DNA from: Mollicutes bacterium
GTDB taxonomy: Bacteria; Bacillota_I; Bacilli_A; RF39; UBA660
Assembly: GCA_012841465.1 (NCBI GenBank)
Contig: DUUS01000144.1
Location: 1-9,348 of the forward strand
Direction of reading: 5' to 3'
Length of the DNA stretch: 9,348 bases
The notes below the pieces were generated by a model, which was given only the letters and a program-made list of their open reading frames with translations, had not been told where the DNA came from and did not search any database. Shown piece by piece: positions 1 to 6,609 of the stretch; within the stretch, counting starts at the first letter, position 1; every line of letters begins with the position of its first letter. The translations under genes were made by a program, and so were the position numbers.

Positions 1-2
1 AA

Positions 3-51
3 TACCTCTTTAAATCTATTTAATTTTATCATAGTAAAGAAAATAAAACAA
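3..51 (-). promoter_or_regulatory. Promoter and Shine-Dalgarno of a gene off the left edge
   Basis: On the minus strand a -35-like TTGTTT (46-51) is followed after 17 nt by an extended -10, TGATAAAAT (23-31; hexamer 23-28). Further down, AAGAGGTA (3-10) is a good Shine-Dalgarno sequence. No start codon follows before the window ends, so the gene it serves begins just past position 1. I see no coding sequence in 1-69 itself. Confidence 0.5.
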
Positions 52-69
52 ACTTTTAAATATGGGTTT

Positions 70-762
70 TTATGGAATTAAGGGCGTTAAAATAGGTCTG
101 AAAGTATTAATATATCTGGGCGATCCACTGCTATCTTGATAATAAAAGATGCCGCCTCTAAGTTCAGCATTAATATGCCCACCACGATGAAACCAGCCAT
201 CTCTTGTTTCAATATGGGCTTTAAATATTTTCCCTTGGTCTATTCCATGTTCAAAGTTTTCTATTTTAGGAAAATATAACTTTAATGTATAACTATGAAC
301 TTTGTCTTCATTATTTGTCGGAGTAAACATTCCATTTCCTAGAAATATTTCTCTTTTATCGGTTTTAATTCCAGTTTGAGTTATTATTTCAGGTACAGTA
401 TATCCATTATCATCTATGTTATTTGATTTGAGTGTATATGTAAGGGCACTACTTCTAAATGTATTTTCATCAAGTACTAATAGTAAATGATAATGCATAT
501 TTTCATCATTAGAGTTTTTTCCAGTTATGGTAAATTCTTTTATTACAAATGGATTATTATTTGGAAATACATTAGTTATATTAATAACATCACCACTACT
601 ATAAGTAATTTCCATAATGCCAGATCCAGTAGTTATCGTTGTATTTGTTTCATTTGATAATATATTTGCATTAAAATAAGCAAATGAAAAAGATATTATT
701 GTTATTAATAATATTAATATTAAAAGAAACAAAAATATATTAGTTTTTATAACTTTATTCAT
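70..762 (-). CDS. Exported protein with SipW/TasA-like signal segment, function unknown
   Basis: A 230-residue protein. Lysines at 3 and 6 precede a hydrophobic stretch (about 8-28) that ends in SFAYFNA, followed by a Thr/Asn/Ser-rich extracellular part. The N-terminus resembles TasA/camelysin-type proteins cleaved by the SipW signal peptidase, in which a hydrophobic core runs into an A-Y/F-F-x-A/D motif. That assignment is from pattern only. The remainder looks beta-rich, has no cysteine, and shows no catalytic motif I recognise. The ATG at 762 is preceded by AAAGGA with about 5 nt spacing. It lies downstream of a pseudopilin gene on the same strand but is separated from it by a hairpin terminator. 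A surface-anchored protein that keeps an uncleaved N-terminal helix is the main alternative. Confidence 0.6.
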   Translation of the reverse strand: MNKVIKTNIFLFLLILILLITIISFSFAYFNANILSNETNTTITTGSGIMEITYSSGDVINITNVFPNNNPFVIKEFTITGKNSNDENMHYHLLLVLDENTFRSSALTYTLKSNNIDDNGYTVPEIITQTGIKTDKREIFLGNGMFTPTNNEDKVHSYTLKLYFPKIENFEHGIDQGKIFKAHIETRDGWFHRGGHINAELRGGIFYYQDSSGSPRYINTFRPILTPLIP

Positions 763-802
763 TTTTATCCTTTATATTCTTAATATGGTTATTTATATCA
801 AG

Positions 803-826
803 AAAAAAACATTATAATCAATGTTT
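803..826 (-). terminator. Rho-independent terminator after the pseudopilin gene
   Basis: Read on the minus strand, AAACATT (826-820), a 6-nt loop (819-814) and AATGTTT (813-807) form a 7-bp perfect stem. It continues into a run of T (to 803). The hairpin begins inside the pseudopilin stop codon. It has only one G-C pair, so it is thermodynamically weak, but the layout is typical for such AT-rich genomes. A TATAAT within the same segment (816-811, minus strand) could instead help start the next gene; its -35 is poor. Confidence 0.5.
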
Positions 827-1247
827 ATTTGTAAAATCCGGTTACGTTTTTATTTTCTTTGTGTACCTTAATTACAACTCTTAAATCATTCATACTTTTT
901 TTATTAACTGGATTAGTTATTAATTTTTTATCTTCATCATCATACTCAATATATCCTTCGGCTGCTAAAGAAGCAAGGCTAATACTCCTGCAATAAAAGT
1001 TTGAGTCACACGGAGATTCATTTTGTAAAATACTACTGCAAACATTGGTCGCTTGAAAACAACTTAAATTATCTTGCCCCCACAAAATCGCCGCACTTAA
1101 AGAAACACTTTTTTTAGTTGATAAAAGTTTTTCATTTACTTTACTTGCTATTCCTTGTGACGCAGGTACAGCAATAACAAGTAGTAAACTTAAAATTATG
1201 ATAACAGCTAGTATTTCTGATAATGTAAATCCTTTTTTATTCTTCAT
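825..1247 (-). CDS. Type IV pilin-like pseudopilin (prepilin-type N-terminus)
   Basis: A 140-residue protein starting MKNKKGFTLSE, with a classic class III prepilin signal. A short basic leader ends in Gly6; Phe7 becomes the first mature residue and Glu11 is the conserved +5 glutamate. A hydrophobic helix follows to about residue 29. Prepilin peptidase would cleave after Gly6, and the helix would assemble into a pseudopilus of the competence (ComG) or type IV pilus type. The C-terminal part carries four cysteines (63, 70, 80, 86), which could form two disulfides. The reading frame is open upstream to an ATG at 1277, but AAGGAG at 1259-1254 sits 6 nt before the ATG at 1247, and that start gives a normal-length leader. 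No other pilus gene is visible here, so the assembly machinery must be elsewhere. Confidence 0.85.
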   Translation of the reverse strand: MKNKKGFTLSEILAVIIILSLLLVIAVPASQGIASKVNEKLLSTKKSVSLSAAILWGQDNLSCFQATNVCSSILQNESPCDSNFYCRSISLASLAAEGYIEYDDEDKKLITNPVNKKSMNDLRVVIKVHKENKNVTGFYK

Positions 1248-1253
1248 CATAAG

Positions 1254-1259
1254 CTCCTT
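1254..1259 (-). promoter_or_regulatory. Shine-Dalgarno AAGGAG that fixes the pseudopilin start
   Basis: AAGGAG is read on the minus strand. It lies 6 nt before the ATG at 1247 and 3 nt before the ATG at 1250, while the upstream in-frame ATG at 1277 has no such site. The 1247 start is preferred. Confidence 0.7.
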
Positions 1260-1289
1260 ATAATTAGTATACATCAAAATATTAAATTA

Positions 1290-1883
1290 TTAAATATCAT
1301 TTTTAAGAGAATTGTCAATTATACGGTAAATTGCTTCTCTACCTTTTTTAGTAACACTAGAGAAATATACAAAGTCATCACCTTCGTTAAAATCAATTGA
1401 TTCTTCTACCATAGTCATAACTTTTTTGCGATCTTTTGGTTTTATTTTATCGTATTTAGTTGCGACTATTGTTACATCTATATTATAGTGCTTTAAATAA
1501 TTATACATTATTTCATCATTTTCGGTTAATTTCATTCTTCCATCAATAAGCATAAATACTCTTTTTAAATTAGGTCGGTTAACTAAATATTCTTCTATCA
1601 TTAAACCAAATTTTTTTTGAGTTGCTTTATCAACAGCAGCATAACCATAACCAGGAACGTCTACTAAATAAAACTCATCATTACATAAATAAAAGTTTAA
1701 AGTTTGAGTTTTACCTGGTTTACTACTAGTTCTTGCATAGTTTTTTCTTCCTAGTAAAGAGTTTATAAAACTACTTTTACCTACATTACTACGGCCAACA
1801 AGTAAAAACTCAGGCTTGTTATCCTCAGGATATTGACTAGTTCTAACTGCTATTACTGCCAGATCAGAAGTATTAATTTTCAT
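1290..1883 (-). CDS. engB: Ribosome-biogenesis GTPase EngB (YsxC/YihA)
   Basis: A 197-residue TRAFAC-class GTPase of normal family length. All G motifs are visible: G1 GRSNVGKS (30-37), the G2 region GKTQT (57-61), G3 DVPGYGYA (75-82), G4 TKYDK (142-146) and G5 SSVTKKG (175-181). In Bacillus subtilis the homologue YsxC is needed for late assembly of the 50S ribosomal subunit and is essential (family knowledge). The ATG at 1883 follows GAGGAG with 6-nt spacing, and a promoter lies just upstream in the divergent region shared with recU. The stop is 42 nt before the pseudopilin start with no clear terminator, so read-through into that gene is possible. Confidence 0.97.
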   Translation of the reverse strand: MKINTSDLAVIAVRTSQYPEDNKPEFLLVGRSNVGKSSFINSLLGRKNYARTSSKPGKTQTLNFYLCNDEFYLVDVPGYGYAAVDKATQKKFGLMIEEYLVNRPNLKRVFMLIDGRMKLTENDEIMYNYLKHYNIDVTIVATKYDKIKPKDRKKVMTMVEESIDFNEGDDFVYFSSVTKKGREAIYRIIDNSLKNDI

Positions 1884-1903
1884 ATTTGTCTCCTCATGTA
1901 AGT

Positions 1904-1932
1904 ATTATATAAAAATGTGTAAAAGAATGCAA
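1904..1932 (-). promoter_or_regulatory. Sigma-A-type promoter for engB
   Basis: On the minus strand TTGCAT (1932-1927) and a perfect TATAAT (1909-1904) are separated by 17 nt. Transcription would start near 1897, giving a short leader that contains the GAGGAG ribosome-binding site. The -35 matches only its TTG half. Confidence 0.6.
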
Positions 1933-1947
1933 ATTTTTAAGAGATGC

Positions 1948-1976
1948 TAGAAATAAATCTTATTTAGTTATATAAT
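1948..1976 (+). promoter_or_regulatory. Sigma-A-type promoter for recU-ponA
   Basis: TAGAAA (1948-1953, 4 of 6 to consensus) and a perfect TATAAT (1971-1976) lie 17 nt apart. The expected start point is about 1982-1984. That leaves a leader of only about 10-12 nt before the TTG start at 1994, with the Shine-Dalgarno GGTGAAGG at its very 5' end. The promoter is back to back with the engB promoter. Confidence 0.55.
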
Positions 1977-1993
1977 TAAGAAGGTGAAGGTTA

Positions 1994-2566
1994 TTGAAAT
2001 ATCCATGCAAAGCAAAAAAAGAATTTAACAAAAATATAAACTACTCTAATAGAGGTATGAGCCTGGAGTTTTTAATTAATGAAACAAATATATATTATGA
2101 GAAAAAAAATATTGCGGTTATTTATAAAAAACCTACCCCGGTTACTATTGGTAAAGTTACTTATAGTAATAAGCCTACCGTAACTAAAGGATATTTTAAA
2201 AGTAAATCAACACTTGATTATGTCGGACTATATAAGGGAAAATACATTGACTTTGATGCTAAGAGTACTAAAAGTAAAACATCATTCCCACTTAGTAATT
2301 TACATAGTCATCAGCTTAAGCATTTAAAAAAAGTTATTAATCATGGTGGTATATCTTTTCTAATACTTGAAATAAATGATTTGATTTATTTACTTGATGG
2401 AAAAGACATTATCTCTTTTACTCAAAATAGTAATCGAAAAAGTATTCCCTATGACTATATAAAAAAGAAAGGTTTTTTGATAGAATTAAAATATAATCCC
2501 TATTTAGATTATATTAAAATAATTGATAAACATTTAATTGGAGGAAAAAATGAAAAAGAAAACTAA
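1994..2566 (+). CDS. recU: Holliday junction resolvase RecU
   Basis: A 190-residue protein, near normal RecU length. RecU cuts four-way DNA junctions during recombinational repair and chromosome segregation in Firmicutes. Family signatures are in order: YSNRGMSLE (17-25), AVIYKKPTP (41-49), the LDYVGLYKGKYIDFDAK block (74-90) and TSFPLSNLHSHQ (96-107). Metal-site candidates are Asp75, Asp88 and Lys90, plus Gln107. Most RecU proteins I recall read DFEAK where this one reads DFDAK, a conservative Glu-to-Asp change. The start is TTG: AAGGTGA lies upstream, and the next in-frame Met (22) would delete conserved sequence. It overlaps ponA by 17 nt, the conserved recU-ponA pairing of Bacilli, so the two are almost certainly co-transcribed and probably translationally coupled. 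Confidence 0.96.
   Translation: MKYPCKAKKEFNKNINYSNRGMSLEFLINETNIYYEKKNIAVIYKKPTPVTIGKVTYSNKPTVTKGYFKSKSTLDYVGLYKGKYIDFDAKSTKSKTSFPLSNLHSHQLKHLKKVINHGGISFLILEINDLIYLLDGKDIISFTQNSNRKSIPYDYIKKKGFLIELKYNPYLDYIKIIDKHLIGGKNEKEN
2540..2544 (+). promoter_or_regulatory. Shine-Dalgarno GGAGG that fixes the ponA start
   Basis: GGAGG lies inside the recU 3' end, 5 nt before the ATG at 2550. An in-frame TTG at 2538 overlaps this site and cannot use it, so the ATG is the better start. Confidence 0.75.
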
Positions 2567-5321
2567 AGGAAATAAAATTAAATTAAAACCTAAGAAAATT
2601 AAATTAAAACCTAAGAAAATTAAAACAAACAAGAAAAACAAAAAGAAAAAAAACATCTGGGAAATTATTGCAATAATATTTATGCTTGGTTTAATATCAA
2701 TAACTATAGTAGCAGTAACATTTATTATTATAGTTATAATTGGAGCACCAGAGTTTTCAGAAGAACAACTATATGCTAAAGAATCATCAATACTTTATTA
2801 TAAAGATGGAACTGAAATAGCTAGAATCGGAACTGAAAATAGAGAGTTAGTTTCATATGATGATCTTCCTGAAGTTTTAATAGATGCAATTCTTGCTACC
2901 GAGGATTCAAGATTCATGCAACACAAAGGTATTGATTTGCCTAGATTCTTAAAGGCATCATTTGGACAACTTCTTGGAAACAGTAGTGCAGGTGGAGCAT
3001 CTACCCTACCAATGCAAATTGTTAAATTAAAATTTACTGATAAAACAAGTACTGGTATAAAAGGAATTATTCGTAAATTTACCGATATATATATGTCAGT
3101 GTTTAAAATAGAAAAAAAATATACCAAAGAACAAATAATTGAATTTTATGTAAATATACCTTATTTAGGTGGAAGTGCACATGGAATTGAACAAGCAAGT
3201 CAAAGTTATTTCAATAAACCTATTAGTGAAGTTAGCCTTGCCGAGGCTGCTATGCTTGCAGGATTATTCCAAGCACCAAATGCTTTTGACCCATTTCATA
3301 ATCCAGAAAAAACTGAATCTAGAAGAAACACAGTTTTAAACTTAATGAGAAGACACCACTACATAACTGATGAAGAGTATGAACTAGCAAAAGCAATTTC
3401 AGTTGAGTCTATGCTAGCAAGAACAAGCAGTGAAATGGATGAAAATCAAGGTATGATTGACACGGCTGTAGCTGAGGTTAGAAGAAGAACTGGACAAGAC
3501 CCCTTCTCTGTATCCATGAAAGTTTATACAACTTTTGAAAAAGAAAAACAAGCAGTTGTTAATAAAGTCAATGATGGAGAAGCATACAAATGGCCTAATG
3601 AAGATATTCAAACTGGTATTGCGGTAATTGATGTTAAAACAGGCGGCATTTCTGCGGTTGGAGCTGGAAGAAATAAACAAAGAGCCCTAGGGTTAAACTA
3701 TGCAACCGGAATTAATCGTCATCCAGGATCAACTGCTAAACCTTTATTTGCATTCGGTCCTGCAGTAGAGCATTTAAACTGGGGAACCGGACAAATGATT
3801 ATAGATGATGTCCATACATATAGTAATGGGGTATCAATTAGAAACTGGGACTATGGCTATAAAGGAATTATGACAATTAAAACTGCTTTAGGGTTATCAA
3901 GAAATATTCCGGCATTGCAGGCTTTCCAAGCAGTTTCCCAAAAACAAATAAACGAATTTGTAACCGGAATTGGTTTAACACCACAGTACGAAGATGGTAA
4001 CTTTATCAGTGAAGCTCATAGTATTGGTGGTTACAATGGAACAAATCCTGTTCAACTTGCTGGTGCATATGCAACTTTTGCTAGAGGTGGAATTTATATT
4101 GAGCCTCATTCAGTAACTAAAGTTGAATTTGTAAAAACTGATGAAGTGTATACTGTAACACCAGAGAAAAGAACTGCAATGAGAGATTCAACCGCATTTA
4201 TTATGAATAATATTTTAAGATATTCGGTCACAAGTGGATTTGTTGCAGGAGGTTCTGTAAGTGGTACTGATATTTGTGGTAAAACCGGTACTTCAACCTT
4301 CTCTGCTTCGGAAAAAAGACAATTAGGCGTACCTTCAAGTGCAATCCCTGATTCATGGCAAGTGGTTTATAGTCCTGATTATACAATTGCCTCATGGTTT
4401 GGATATGAAAAAACAACTCCAGAACATTATCTAACATCGGGAGTAGCTGGTACAGCAAGAAGTAGAGTCTCTAGATATCTTTCAACAAATATCATGGAAA
4501 AAAACTCTAGATTCAAAGCACCATCAAGCGTTGTAGCTGCTGAAATTGAACTTGAAACTAATCCCGTTCAGTTAGCAAGTGAATTTACTCCAAGTAACTT
4601 AAGAAGAACTGAATACTTTAGAAAAGGAGCAAATCCTCACGAAGTATCACCTAGATTCTCTAAATTAGAAAATCCTTCTAACTTAGAAGTAAGTTATCAA
4701 AATGGAAGATCACTTTTAACTTGGGATCCTGTTAGTACACCCCTAGCTATTGATACTGATTATTTAACTGAATATTTTGAAAATGGATATACTAAATGGG
4801 CTGAGAAATACTTCAATCAAAGACTTAATTATAATGCTCAAAATATTGGAAATGTTGGTTATCAAGTATATATAGATACTGGCTCTGGTCTTCGAGATCT
4901 TGGCTGGACATCAAATAACTCTTTTGCTCATAATGAAATTTTATCAAGTAATGCAAAATTTGTTATTAAAACAAGTTATTCAATCTTTAAAGACAACATG
5001 AGCTCTGGAATAACTAAAACAGTTAGTGTATCAAGTACTCCGCAGCCTTCTAGCAGTGTAGAACTTACTACTAGTCCTTGCATTAGTTTAGATTACTATA
5101 AAAATTTAAAAAGCCAAGGAAAAACTTATTTAAGAGTTTTAGATAATGGCTTAAATATAACTAATATTTCAAAAATTACCGATATTTGCTATGAGAATGC
5201 ATCGGAAATAAACTGCTCTTTTATGAATAGTGATTCACAGTATATTATTAAACCTAAAATTGAATATAATGATAGATTAATTACTCATAGTGTTGTTCTA
5301 AACATTAGAAATAATTGCTAA
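2550..5321 (+). CDS. ponA: Class A penicillin-binding protein (PBP1A-type) with extra C-terminal region
   Basis: A 923-residue bifunctional cell-wall synthase. Order: a very Lys-rich cytoplasmic tail (1-35); one membrane helix (about 37-65); a GT51 glycosyltransferase domain with EDSRFMQHKG (118-127), GGASTLPMQ (148-156), RKFTD (175-179) and a late LAEAAMLAG block; then a penicillin-binding transpeptidase with STAK (Ser394 nucleophile, Lys397), SRN (450-452) and KTGT (578-581). After the catalytic core come a fibronectin-III-like stretch (about 706-826), a Ser/Pro linker and a terminal segment with Cys844, 880, 889 and 923, the last being the final residue. The second essential GT51 glutamate (RKxxE) is Asp179 here. 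The motif-2 form STLPMQ is closer to PBP1C's STLTMQ than to the usual STITQQ. The gene is the second in recU-ponA and ends in a shared terminator. Confidence 0.97.
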   Translation: MKKKTKGNKIKLKPKKIKLKPKKIKTNKKNKKKKNIWEIIAIIFMLGLISITIVAVTFIIIVIIGAPEFSEEQLYAKESSILYYKDGTEIARIGTENRELVSYDDLPEVLIDAILATEDSRFMQHKGIDLPRFLKASFGQLLGNSSAGGASTLPMQIVKLKFTDKTSTGIKGIIRKFTDIYMSVFKIEKKYTKEQIIEFYVNIPYLGGSAHGIEQASQSYFNKPISEVSLAEAAMLAGLFQAPNAFDPFHNPEKTESRRNTVLNLMRRHHYITDEEYELAKAISVESMLARTSSEMDENQGMIDTAVAEVRRRTGQDPFSVSMKVYTTFEKEKQAVVNKVNDGEAYKWPNEDIQTGIAVIDVKTGGISAVGAGRNKQRALGLNYATGINRHPGSTAKPLFAFGPAVEHLNWGTGQMIIDDVHTYSNGVSIRNWDYGYKGIMTIKTALGLSRNIPALQAFQAVSQKQINEFVTGIGLTPQYEDGNFISEAHSIGGYNGTNPVQLAGAYATFARGGIYIEPHSVTKVEFVKTDEVYTVTPEKRTAMRDSTAFIMNNILRYSVTSGFVAGGSVSGTDICGKTGTSTFSASEKRQLGVPSSAIPDSWQVVYSPDYTIASWFGYEKTTPEHYLTSGVAGTARSRVSRYLSTNIMEKNSRFKAPSSVVAAEIELETNPVQLASEFTPSNLRRTEYFRKGANPHEVSPRFSKLENPSNLEVSYQNGRSLLTWDPVSTPLAIDTDYLTEYFENGYTKWAEKYFNQRLNYNAQNIGNVGYQVYIDTGSGLRDLGWTSNNSFAHNEILSSNAKFVIKTSYSIFKDNMSSGITKTVSVSSTPQPSSSVELTTSPCISLDYYKNLKSQGKTYLRVLDNGLNITNISKITDICYENASEINCSFMNSDSQYIIKPKIEYNDRLITHSVVLNIRNNC
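2574..2624 (+). repeat. 21-bp direct tandem repeat inside the 5' end of ponA
   Basis: Two perfect copies of a 21-bp unit (2574-2594 and 2595-2615) are followed by 9 bp of a third. Twenty-one is divisible by three, so each copy encodes the heptad KIKLKPK in frame. Gain or loss of a unit would lengthen or shorten the basic cytoplasmic tail of the PBP without disrupting the gene. Confidence 0.9.
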
Positions 5322-5348
5322 AAAAATCAGATTAATTTCTGATTTTTT
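5321..5348. terminator. Bidirectional rho-independent terminator between ponA and nth
   Basis: AAAAAATCAG (5321-5330) and CTGATTTTTT (5339-5348) form a perfect 10-bp stem with an 8-nt loop. The A-run and T-run make it work on both strands. It starts in the ponA stop codon and ends 3 nt before the nth stop codon, so it serves the convergent operons recU-ponA and cca-dnaD-nth. Confidence 0.9.
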
Positions 5349-5351
5349 CAT

Positions 5352-5963
5352 TTAATAAAGAGGTTTTTTACATTCCTTTCTTAATATACAATTTTCACAT
5401 AAAGGTCTTCTACTTTTACAGTAGTATCTACCAAATAAAAGTATTTGATCTCCTACTTTGCTTAATTGCTCTCTAGGAATTATTTTTATTAATTTTTGTT
5501 CAATTATATAAGGACTATCGTTTTCTTCAGCAAGCCCTAGTCTTTTAGATACTCTAGCTACATGAGTATCTACAGCAATAGCTGGCTCATTAAATAGATT
5601 TTTTAGTACAACACTTGCAGTTTTACGACCTACACCTGGAAGATTTTCTAAATAAGTACGGTCATTAGGAACTTTTCCATTAAAGTCTTTAATAAGCATC
5701 TTTGATGTTTTAATAATAAATTCAGCTTTCCTTGTATAAGAGCCAACAGGTCTTATTATGTTTTCGATTATTTTTTGATCTTCTTTAGCTAATGTATAAA
5801 TATCATACTTTTCAAATAATACTTTGGTTACTTTATTTACTCTGACATCAGTACACTGAGCACTTAATATAGTGGCAATTAATAGTTCATAATCTTTATT
5901 ATAATCAAGTTCAATCTGAGGACTAGGTATTAATTTATCTAGTTTTTTAATTATATTATTCAT
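5352..5963 (-). CDS. nth: Endonuclease III (DNA glycosylase/AP lyase)
   Basis: A 203-residue base-excision repair enzyme that removes oxidised pyrimidines and nicks the abasic site. The helix-hairpin-helix LPGVGRKTA (108-116) contains the catalytic Lys114, and VDTHV holds the catalytic Asp132. The C-terminal 4Fe-4S cluster motif is complete: C-x6-C-x2-C-x5-C at Cys182, 189, 192 and 198. Length is typical for the family. The ATG at 5963 overlaps the dnaD 3' end by 8 nt and has only a weak purine stretch (AGAAG) before it, so translation is probably coupled to dnaD. It is the last gene of the cca-dnaD-nth unit and stops beside the shared terminator. dnaD-nth adjacency is the usual Bacilli order. 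Confidence 0.97.
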   Translation of the reverse strand: MNNIIKKLDKLIPSPQIELDYNKDYELLIATILSAQCTDVRVNKVTKVLFEKYDIYTLAKEDQKIIENIIRPVGSYTRKAEFIIKTSKMLIKDFNGKVPNDRTYLENLPGVGRKTASVVLKNLFNEPAIAVDTHVARVSKRLGLAEENDSPYIIEQKLIKIIPREQLSKVGDQILLFGRYYCKSRRPLCENCILRKECKKPLY

Positions 5964-6597
5964 CTTCTAACCAATTGTAATCAAATAAATCTTTATTATC
6001 TGTTGGAGGAGTTTTTTTAATTAGATGTTTATTTACATCAATTATATTTTTAAAGCCTTTTTTGTTCCACTCATATATTATTTTATCAATATATCTTAAA
6101 TTACTTACTCCGTTGTAGGTAGCTTCTTTTAAAGCTCCTATAATAAGTTCTTTTTTTATACCACTTTTAAGCCAGGCATTGATTATTTCAAATTCCATTG
6201 GACTTAAGGTTCTTCCAAATTCTTTTTCAAATATATCAAAGATATTTTCAGTTTGCTCTTCTTTAGTTTCTTTAGTTAAATCTGAAGCAATAATTTTATA
6301 TAAATTAGCTAGTTCTACTTTTTCACTTATCTTACCATCATCAGTTTTAACTACATCTAGGCTAATTAGTTTCTTATTAGTTAGATTAGTAAAACCTTCC
6401 ATTATTTCTTCTTCATTTAAAAAGGTAACTTTTTTAATTAACAAAGGATCAAATACAGGATTTTCTTCATTAGTAAAATAAATTAAAAGTATTAGTTCAG
6501 CTAAAGATAGTTTTAAGTCTTTGACAACTTTAAACAATTCTTTTTTAAAAACATAATCTTTTCTTTTAATTAAACTTTCTAGTAAATTATTTGCGAT
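5956..6597 (-). CDS. dnaD: DNA replication initiation protein DnaD (start codon probably non-canonical)
   Basis: A primosome component that helps DnaA/DnaB load the replicative helicase in Firmicutes. From the proposed start at 6597 it is 213 residues. The N-terminal part is a winged-helix DDBH1-like domain. The C-terminal DDBH2 domain includes FGRTLSPMEFE (127-137) and the YIDKIIYEW signature (169-177). The protein ends in a YNWLE-type tail like B. subtilis DnaD. The first canonical in-frame start is TTG at 6537, which would give 193 residues, lacks a Shine-Dalgarno and removes about 17 residues (LLESLIKRKDYVFKKEL) that line up with the B. subtilis N-terminus. An in-frame ATC at 6597 lies 7 nt after GGAAG. 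The family call is firm and the start is not. It sits 4 nt after cca and overlaps nth by 8 nt. Confidence 0.93.
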   Translation of the reverse strand: MANNLLESLIKRKDYVFKKELFKVVKDLKLSLAELILLIYFTNEENPVFDPLLIKKVTFLNEEEIMEGFTNLTNKKLISLDVVKTDDGKISEKVELANLYKIIASDLTKETKEEQTENIFDIFEKEFGRTLSPMEFEIINAWLKSGIKKELIIGALKEATYNGVSNLRYIDKIIYEWNKKGFKNIIDVNKHLIKKTPPTDNKDLFDYNWLEDE

Positions 6598-6601
6598 ATT
6601 A

Positions 6602-6609
6602 TCACTTCC
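6602..6609 (-). promoter_or_regulatory. Shine-Dalgarno-like GGAAGTGA in the cca 3' end, ahead of dnaD
   Basis: The last codons of cca (TGG AAG TGA) spell GGAAGTGA on the minus strand, a good match to the anti-Shine-Dalgarno region. With GGAAG at 6609-6605, a 7-nt spacer leads to the in-frame ATC at 6597. No ATG, GTG or TTG lies in the dnaD frame between the upstream stop (6618-6616) and the TTG at 6537. Confidence 0.5.

Noticed and set aside
763..802. TTGATA (801-796, minus strand) as a promoter for the SipW-like gene
   Set aside because: The matching -10 at 17 nt (AATATA) would put the start point inside the ribosome-binding site, so it is not convincing.
2798..4458. Three minus-strand ORFs within ponA (2798-3127, 3414-3680, 4228-4458)
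   Set aside because: They are antisense shadows of a continuous, motif-complete PBP gene, with low-complexity translations and no domain resemblance.
6179..6481. Plus-strand 100-codon ORF inside dnaD
   Set aside because: It lies entirely antisense to conserved dnaD sequence; its Ser/Leu/Ile-rich translation is typical of a reverse-strand shadow.
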